From: Bullera alba
Lineage: Eukaryota > Basidiomycota > Tremellomycetes > Tremellales > Bulleraceae
Assembly: GCA_001600095.1 (NCBI GenBank)
Contig: BCIX01000002.1
Coordinates: 1,116,001-1,180,000 of the forward strand
Length of the DNA stretch: 64,000 nucleotides
Direction: 5' to 3'
Below, in pieces: positions 58,164 to 64,000 of the stretch. The stretch's first letter is position 1. Each line of letters starts with the position of its first letter. A program made the position numbers and the translations under genes. The notes below the pieces were generated by a model. That model saw nothing but the letters and a program-made list of their open reading frames with translations. It had not been told where the DNA came from and did not search any database.

Positions 58164-59881
58164 GGTATTTCGGGAAACTGAGGATGCCGTTATGGTATTG
58201 GCGGAAGGAGCGACGTGTGCCAGGGTGAGCTGATAAGATTAGGATGTCGGATCTGGTGTTGATTATAGACGAGCGGCTATGAGAGAGGATATGAGGACCT
58301 GCGTCTGCTCTGAAAAGATGACAAGGTCTTGTTTATACATGCACGTACAAAGGATGGTCTGATCGGCAGGTCCATCAACCCCTCCAGCTGGCCGAACGAA
58401 CACGCGTAGGAAGCCCGTGATGGCCGAAGGCCTCCAGAGGCCTCCCTCTGGGCCTGCACCCAAATCCAGACCGAGACCGACGGCGGTATGCTTATTGCAA
58501 ATAAACTCACCCGTGATTTAGGGCAGATCCGCTTTCAGGGCGCCCCTCAATGTCACTTGATTGTCGCTTGATTGTCGGTCGAAACAGCGCTGATACTAAT
58601 AGACTGTCGCCATGGCCTTGAGCTGCCTTGACAGAACCCGATAAAACTAGATGCAGTGTCAAGAGGCGAAGTGTCGCAGAGTGCCAGAAAGAACTGTACT
58701 CTCTTCGCCGTCTCAGGCTGTGTCATGCCTTCATGAGGTGAATCCTGGCGATGCGGCCAAATTTCAAGAACAATAGACCGCTGGCCATCACACGGAGACC
58801 AGCGGAGACCGAGGTTGCAGAGTGTTGCAGGCTCGCACCACCAGGCGGCAGGCCAATTAGCGGGCGTTCTCGGGCATTTAATTTGGGGTTTCAAGCTTCA
58901 AGTCCTGACACGATCAAACCACCAACAGCTTCCGTGAAACCCCAGTAGACCGTGTGATGACTGCCGTGCCTCTCCGTGCCCAGCCCTTGCTTCTCGTGCT
59001 TCTCGGATCATTGAGGACTGAGTTACTGTAGTCGAGGAGTATCGAGGACTCCAGCTCGAGTGGGCGCAGGTGGGCGCCCTGTAAGCTTACAGTACTATGC
59101 TGTTGCTCAGAGTTGCTCAGAGGATCAAACGGGCCCAGGCCTGCCCAGGCAAGTTGCATCCCCCCGCTGGTAGCTGATGTAGCCTGATGTAGCCCGGGCC
59201 AGGCCTGGCCAAGCCGCGCGGCGTGCTACGGTGCTGGGGCATCCAGCTAGGCATCCGCATCGCATCGCATCGTGTTCGTGTGGTGTAGAGAATGAGATGA
59301 TCGCTAGCTGAGCGCTGATCGTTGATCGCTCGATGGATTTCTGGCCTTAAAGCTGTAAGCTGATTGCTCTCGAGCCTGCTGAGCTCACCACAGCTCACCA
59401 CAGGTGCGATCATGTATCATGCATCTTGCTACACCACATCATGATCCGATCTGAAATCTCTGCTAGCTACCAACCCGGCCCAGGCTGTAGAAAGCTGCCT
59501 GTAGACTCGTAGAGTAACCGGGCAAGAACGGACCGCCAGAAGCCAGCAAGCCTAAAAATCCTGCTGAACGGACGCGCCGAAAGTCGCGAGATGCCACAAG
59601 TTACGGTAGGCACGCTGCCGGAAAGATTTGCTCGGTCCGGTTTTCGCCGTCTGGTGACGATCATCTCGCACTTCGTCCCGACTTCCGGCTTGTTGTTCAG
59701 GTCCACGCCTGACTCCTTCGTCCTCTTGTCGATCCACTAATTAGCTCATCTCAGTTGTCACGAGTACATCACGCTGCGGTCCCACGGGGGAGCTCAGTGG
59801 TATTTTCCCCGACAACATCAGTACGGTAGTAGCTGCTCACATCCAACACGGCGCCGGTAGAACGGTACCATCTCACCCGAG
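58164..59881. other. Long gene-poor region with short direct repeats
   Basis: 1.7 kb without a supported gene. Short tandem repeats occur: CTGATGTAGC twice at about 59174-59193, AGCTCACCAC twice at 59382-59401, and a GCATC run at 59251-59270. Several GGCC/AGGCCTGG palindromic bits lie at 59128-59212. Open frames on the minus strand are short and unconnected. It may be a long promoter for the following regulator or a decayed element. Confidence 0.4.
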
Positions 59882-62800
59882 ATGCCGAAGAAGGATCAGG
59901 ACAGCCCCAGTGCGGCAGGCGACGATGACCAGTCACCGATGGGAGAAGATACTGTCGAGGGGAGGAAGCAAATCAATCGTGAGAACATCTACGAGCATGT
60001 GAGGCAGTGACTGATGGACATAGGTGCTTGCGTGCGTGTGATCCACGGCTGATGGGACTAGAGCTGACAGAATGCAGGATGTGTGTCATCGGCTGAAGAT
60101 GAAGTGTATTGGTAAAGAGACGCCGCCATGTACTCGCTGCAGGCAGACTGGTCACTCGTGCACTTTTGACGGTCCACGCAAGAGCAAAGGGTCGAGAGTG
60201 GAGGAGTGAGCGGGAACATAGATGGGCTCTGCTCAAATGCTGATACTCGCTTCACAGCCGACTCAAGACTGTCGAAGGTCAGATGGGCGCTATGCAATCG
60301 GCATTGGAGGAGCTTGTCCGGATGCAGAGAGCTGCCTTGCCTGTTCAACAGCAAGCGATGTCACAGCACAGCGCGAACGGTGGGTACAGCTGTGTTGACA
60401 AGGCTGATCAAGCTAGGCCATCCAGGTTATTACCCTCAACCCTCAATGGACAATCCCAGTCCACATACCACGCTGTCCCTGCACAATATACTGGAGCCTC
60501 AGCACAATAGGCACATGTCCCAAACCCCTTCCTCACACGCCGGACCTTCGAACGAGCAGTATATGCGAGGAAGCCGAGTACAACCGCAATGGCCGCCATC
60601 TGCTCGTTCTACAGCCAAACGACCTGCGAGTCCGAACAGATCGATGATCGAGCACAACATTTCAGTTCCGGAGTCAGAGGATGAGGACGACGCGGACCCA
60701 CTAAATGTCTCTGCAATGGGAGCTTGGGACAACATGTTCTCTTTGGCTGAAGCTGCGAGATTGGAGCAGGACGGTCAAGCGGTCAAATTGCCTGACGCCG
60801 GAGATTCCGATTCGCCCCTGGTCAACTCTTCAATGCCCACTACTGGTGCAAGTCATCCCTTCGACTATCACACTGGTGATACGCCAGGTCAGGGTCCATC
60901 GAGAAAGAAGCGCAAAGCTAGCAAATTGAGCAAAGACGACTTTGCGGAATTGAAGCGGAATCTTCCCCTCCAGCGTGGCGACCATGTCAACCACTTTCGA
61001 GACTGTATCGAGGAGGGCTTTTGCACGGTGGAAAAGGCGAGAGAGATGTATCAGCTGTGAGTATCGTACTTTTCGATCGAGCTGACCGGTAGGTTCATGG
61101 ATGGGTGCTCTGTATACATGCCGTGCTTTGACCCGGAGATTGACACGTTTGAGAGGTGGGCCCTCGATTGGAGGCTCGAGCTGACAATCAGTCTCCGGAA
61201 GCGGTCGCCATTCTCAATCACCGCGCTTGTGATGGTAGGAGCCAAGGTCTGTGATGCCGGAGGTCCAGTCTCCGATCTACAGAGATTATGTCGCCAACAC
61301 GCCGAAAAGATTGGCGCGTCGACACTGTTCACCCCAGTCGCCAAGATTGAAGTTGTGCAAGCCATGATTGTTCTGTCCTCATGGGGAGACACGTCTTGGC
61401 GGCCAGGAGGCCATGCAATTCGGATGGCAATGGACATGGGGTTGTATCGATGTCTGCCGCTTCTGGCCAAAGGGAAAATGGGCAAGGGGAAGAACGCACA
61501 GGAGCTCAAGGAGGAATACCCATTGGTTGTCGGTGCTAGAGTCTGGTTGACGGTGAGTGCCTTACCTTTGAACGTCGCTGATATATGCAGCTTTTCAAGA
61601 TGGAATACGAGTGAGTAAATAGTCTGGACGAAGCGCTTATTGCCAGAATGGCATTCAATCTTGGACGGCCTACTCTCTTCGCTGGGGACGAAACGATTCG
61701 TCACTGTAAAGAGTTTCTTGATCACCCTTTGAGCATTGAAACCGATAGTAGAATCGTCGCGGCCTGCGAGTTGCTCAGTGCCAGAGGTGAGCCAGACCTG
61801 ATGAATGACGCTAATGCTCAGTTTGGTTACATCAACCATTCGCAATTATCCCAACGGCGGCCAGCATACCCGACATGGACAAGAAGCTCGAGGCGCATCA
61901 GCGAAAGGCAGACGAGTGGTTCGAGTACTGGAACAAGTACTATGAGAGCCGGGGTGTGGAGAAGGGCATGTTCCTGCGGGAAGCTCGTGAGTCCATCTAC
62001 CGTTCAGCGTGAGGGGAGAGACGCTGAACGAGTCATAGTCATCACTGGTCGCTGTGGAGCAGAGTGAGTCATGCATACGGAAGACTACAGACCATGCTAA
62101 ACATCTTAGACTCTACGCGAATTCGAGGATTTTGCATGGCGTGCGGAACAGACTTGACGTCGAGTCAATGCCGCCAGAGAGAAAGCAGCGTTTGGTTAAA
62201 GCCAGAGATGCGGCACAGACTCTGCTCGAGATGTGTCTCAGAGGCCAGCAAGTGGGTTCCTGGCGAATCGAGCTTTGGTGACCGAGTTATTGACCAGATT
62301 TCTGCAGTATAAGAAGAACTTCCGCTTCGCCAATCTGTACACTCGTGAGTCATCCCTAGCCAGACTGTACTGACTCGCAGACGTCAATATCGCTTTCGCC
62401 GCTCGTTGCCTGATTCGCTTGACCAGCTTGATTCCTGAGGGACTGGATACTCGACAAGTTGGACGGGACGTCGAGAAAGTTGCCCAGGTTCTCACACAAG
62501 GTATGTCCATGTAACAAGTCCTTCACTGACGTTTACAGTTCCTGGCTTCCAATACGCCACGTTCCTTCGAGACGTACTCAGCCGCGCGCGTCGACAGAGG
62601 GTGTTGCCTCCTCCGACCCGGCCGCCATCACCAGCCCGCAATCCGACTCTGTCGGCTGTAAGCGATGCGCCATTCGGCTCGACGCCGCCGAACTTCACTG
62701 CTATGGGCGGGCCAACGACTACAAGCGACTCGACGTCGGCCGGATTCAACTTTGGCATATCCCCAGCCGACGCAGGTACCGGTTTCGATTTTGGATACGC

Positions 62801-63132
62801 AGAGCAGCTCTTCAATCAGCCTCTGGGACAGACTACTCCGAGTCAAAATTACGTGAGTCGTGGTCCTCAGTCTGGACAGTCAAAATGCCGCTAACATGCG
62901 ATAGTTTGACAATAATCTGAACATCGAGGCGAAAGGATTCGTCGATCAAGGTGGATACAACCTCGATTCTTGGTTCCCTTTCCCTCCATTAGGTGAGTTG
63001 CGGGCGTGAGGCGTTATCCGGCATCCGGTCCTGACTGACATCTCGTCAGAATCAGAGAATTCAGTACAAGGACATGCGGGATCGTACGGGGATTTGGGGT
63101 CGGACGGCAGGGGTGGGAGCCAGTATTTCTAG
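59882..63132 (+). CDS. Zn(II)2Cys6 transcription factor
   Basis: The ATG at 59882 begins MPKKDQDSPSAAGDDDQ. A GTGCGT donor right after the first cysteine codon joins NRAC to DVCHRLKMKC, rebuilding a canonical C-x2-C-x6-C cluster, followed by IGKETPPCTRCRQTGHSCTF. DGPRKSKGSRVEERL and a coiled coil come next. A Ser/Pro region with an acidic SVPESEDEDDADPL patch precedes the KRNLPLQRGDHVNHFRDCIE block. The fungal_trans region follows (FERWALDWRLELTISLRKRS, SSWGDTSWRPGGHAIRMAMD, VVGARVWLT). The C-terminus is Ser/Thr/Asn rich and ends SDGRGGSQYF. About eleven introns, near 880 residues. The HAIRMAMDMGLYR segment is typical of the fungal transcription factor regulatory domain. Target genes unknown. 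Confidence 0.85.
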
Positions 63133-63493
63133 GTCAAGCGAAGTACAGGCCACTGCAGGATTGCAAAACGCATGCATACGCATGTCCTGTTACAGTATAC
63201 CACGGTTTCCAAGCTCTGTGTACAGTCGACACCGTCAGGTCGTGGGCTGTGGTGTCGAGGCCGGGAGACATTATTCCAGAATCAAACAAGACTCCACCTC
63301 CCCGACGTCGGTAGCTACTCTTGGTTCCGAGTATGGCATGAAGAACCGACTTGACAAGCTCATGTTATGATGAAATGTAGTGCATACAGTCGTGATGTAA
63401 TCGCTACAGCGAACACTTTGAAGTGATCAGATTATAAATGTTTAAGAGTTCTCAAATTATAAGGAGGTAGGAAAGGTCGGGGGCCTTGCGCGC
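63133..63493. other. Convergent intergenic region before the rhodopsin gene
   Basis: 361 bp between convergent stops. No gene is seen; two polyadenylation regions expected. Confidence 0.4.
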
Positions 63494-64000
63494 TTAGCTA
63501 GAAACGGCGGTGGCCTCGGACAGTCGTGGCTGGTCGTTGGTGATCTGGTTGGGAGTCTGAGGACCGGGTCGGATGTGAGAACCGGCAGTGTGGGGGTGGT
63601 TGTCGACGGCGGTGACAGGGGCGTCGTACTTGCCCTTCTTGCCGAAGAAGTTCTTCTTGGGGGCCTCAGAGGTCGAGTTTGGGCCGAATCGCGAGGTCTT
63701 CTCAGCGTCGTAGGCGGTAGCACCAACAGCACCAGTGGAGAATTTACCGGAAGACAGCTGGAGGACGGTCAAGTCGAGCTTGGACAGCGAGTAGAGGTGG
63801 TAGAGGGTGAAGACTGGCTTGGCGATCAAATCGAGGATACCGTAGGCGATCATCTCAGAGTCTGGCGAGATGACGTTGCCACCGTCGGCAACACCCCAGA
63901 TGACGGGGTAGACGAGCCAGACAACAGAGAGGAAGATGGCGGACGAGGTGAAGGCTCGCTTGTATCCTGGGCCAAGGGCGGCGGCGGAAGTTCGAGCTGG
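63494..64000 (-). CDS. Microbial-type rhodopsin (opsin), C-terminal part
   Basis: Retinal-binding seven-helix membrane protein, cut by the window edge: only the last two helices and the tail are visible. Helix F carries SVVWLVYPVIWGVADGG, the W-xx-YP-xx-W retinal-pocket pattern. Helix G reads YGILDLIAKPVFTLYHL, where Lys is the Schiff-base lysine and Asp, four residues before it, is the counter-ion position (Asp212/Lys216 in bacteriorhodopsin). A 95-residue hydrophilic tail follows, with FFGKKGKYDAP and many Ser/Thr. The lysine separates it from Hsp30-type opsin-related proteins, which lack it. Whether it pumps protons needs helix C (Asp85/Asp96), which lies outside. Codon use is strongly biased, suggesting good expression. 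Confidence 0.93.
   Translation of the reverse strand, partial: PARTSAAALGPGYKRAFTSSAIFLSVVWLVYPVIWGVADGGNVISPDSEMIAYGILDLIAKPVFTLYHLYSLSKLDLTVLQLSSGKFSTGAVGATAYDAEKTSRFGPNSTSEAPKKNFFGKKGKYDAPVTAVDNHPHTAGSHIRPGPQTPNQITNDQPRLSEATAVSS

Noticed and set aside
1..64000. tRNA, rRNA, transposon or viral elements
   Set aside because: I looked in the intergenic stretches for B-box-like sequences, terminal repeats and transposase or reverse-transcriptase motifs and found none that I could support by eye.

Overview
The window is nuclear DNA of a basidiomycete yeast, most likely a tremellomycete (Cryptococcus/Kwoniella-like). This rests on dense multi-exon genes, introns of about 45-65 nt with GTNNGT donors and CTGAC/CTAAC branch points, very small exons, and protein families typical of the group (YPD1, a long POT1 with an extra N-terminal domain, ACR3, a microbial rhodopsin). 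I reconstructed splice junctions by hand from reading frame, splice signals and family motifs. Genus-level placement is not possible from sequence alone.

Layout. 0.5-2.2 kb: Osh4/Kes1-type oxysterol-binding protein (+). 2.4-3.0 kb: small unknown protein (-). 3.4-7.9 kb: telomere protein POT1 (-). 8.3-10.5 kb: MCH1-like MFS transporter (+). 10.6-11.8 kb: disordered Q/S/P-rich protein (-). 12.9-14.1 kb: unknown (+), ending 9 bp from COG4 (-, to 17.2 kb). 17.4-20.9 kb: arsenic block ACR3 / bZIP / ACR2 (all -). 21.8-22.9 kb: YPD1 (+). 23.2-25.2 kb: unknown (-). 25.8-29.0 kb: PIF1 helicase (-). 29.2-30.7 kb: SSU1 sulfite exporter (-). 31.3-34.5 kb: PET127 (+). 34.9-37.0 kb: proteasome ATPase RPT5 (-). 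37.3-38.8 kb: unknown with a conserved-looking N-terminus (+). 39.2-40.6 kb: CRAL-TRIO/Sec14 protein (+). 40.7-44.3 kb: Zn2Cys6 regulator (-). 44.9-47.2 kb: HSP90 (+). 47.6-48.3 kb: dUTPase (+). 48.4-50.9 kb: DNA polymerase alpha B subunit (-). 51.3-52.3 kb: MED27-like (+). 52.6-54.2 kb: ALKBH1 (-). 54.8-58.2 kb: DHA2 efflux transporter (-). 59.9-63.1 kb: second Zn2Cys6 regulator (+). 63.5 kb to the edge: C-terminal part of a microbial rhodopsin (-).

Working together. The clearest functional unit is the arsenic block: an arsenate reductase makes arsenite, ACR3 exports it, and the bZIP between them carries two matching cysteine motifs (CCxGxxDC) that could bind arsenite, in the manner known for yeast Arr1/Yap8. 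DUT1 and POL12, both S-phase genes, converge, and each has an ACGCGT (MluI cell-cycle box) upstream. POT1 and PIF1 are both telomere-maintenance genes but lie 18 kb apart, and I see no sign of co-regulation.

Other notable structure: a 740-bp intron in the DHA2 gene made of a degenerate minisatellite that carries a ghost copy of its own exon end; a 183-bp (61-residue) repeat in the POT1 linker; exons of 10, 11 and 13 nt; a 9+9 bp palindrome with repeated TTCGTAAT motifs between SSU1 and PET127; and a strong preference for the arginine codon CGA in HSP90. I found no rRNA, tRNA, CRISPR array or intact transposon.
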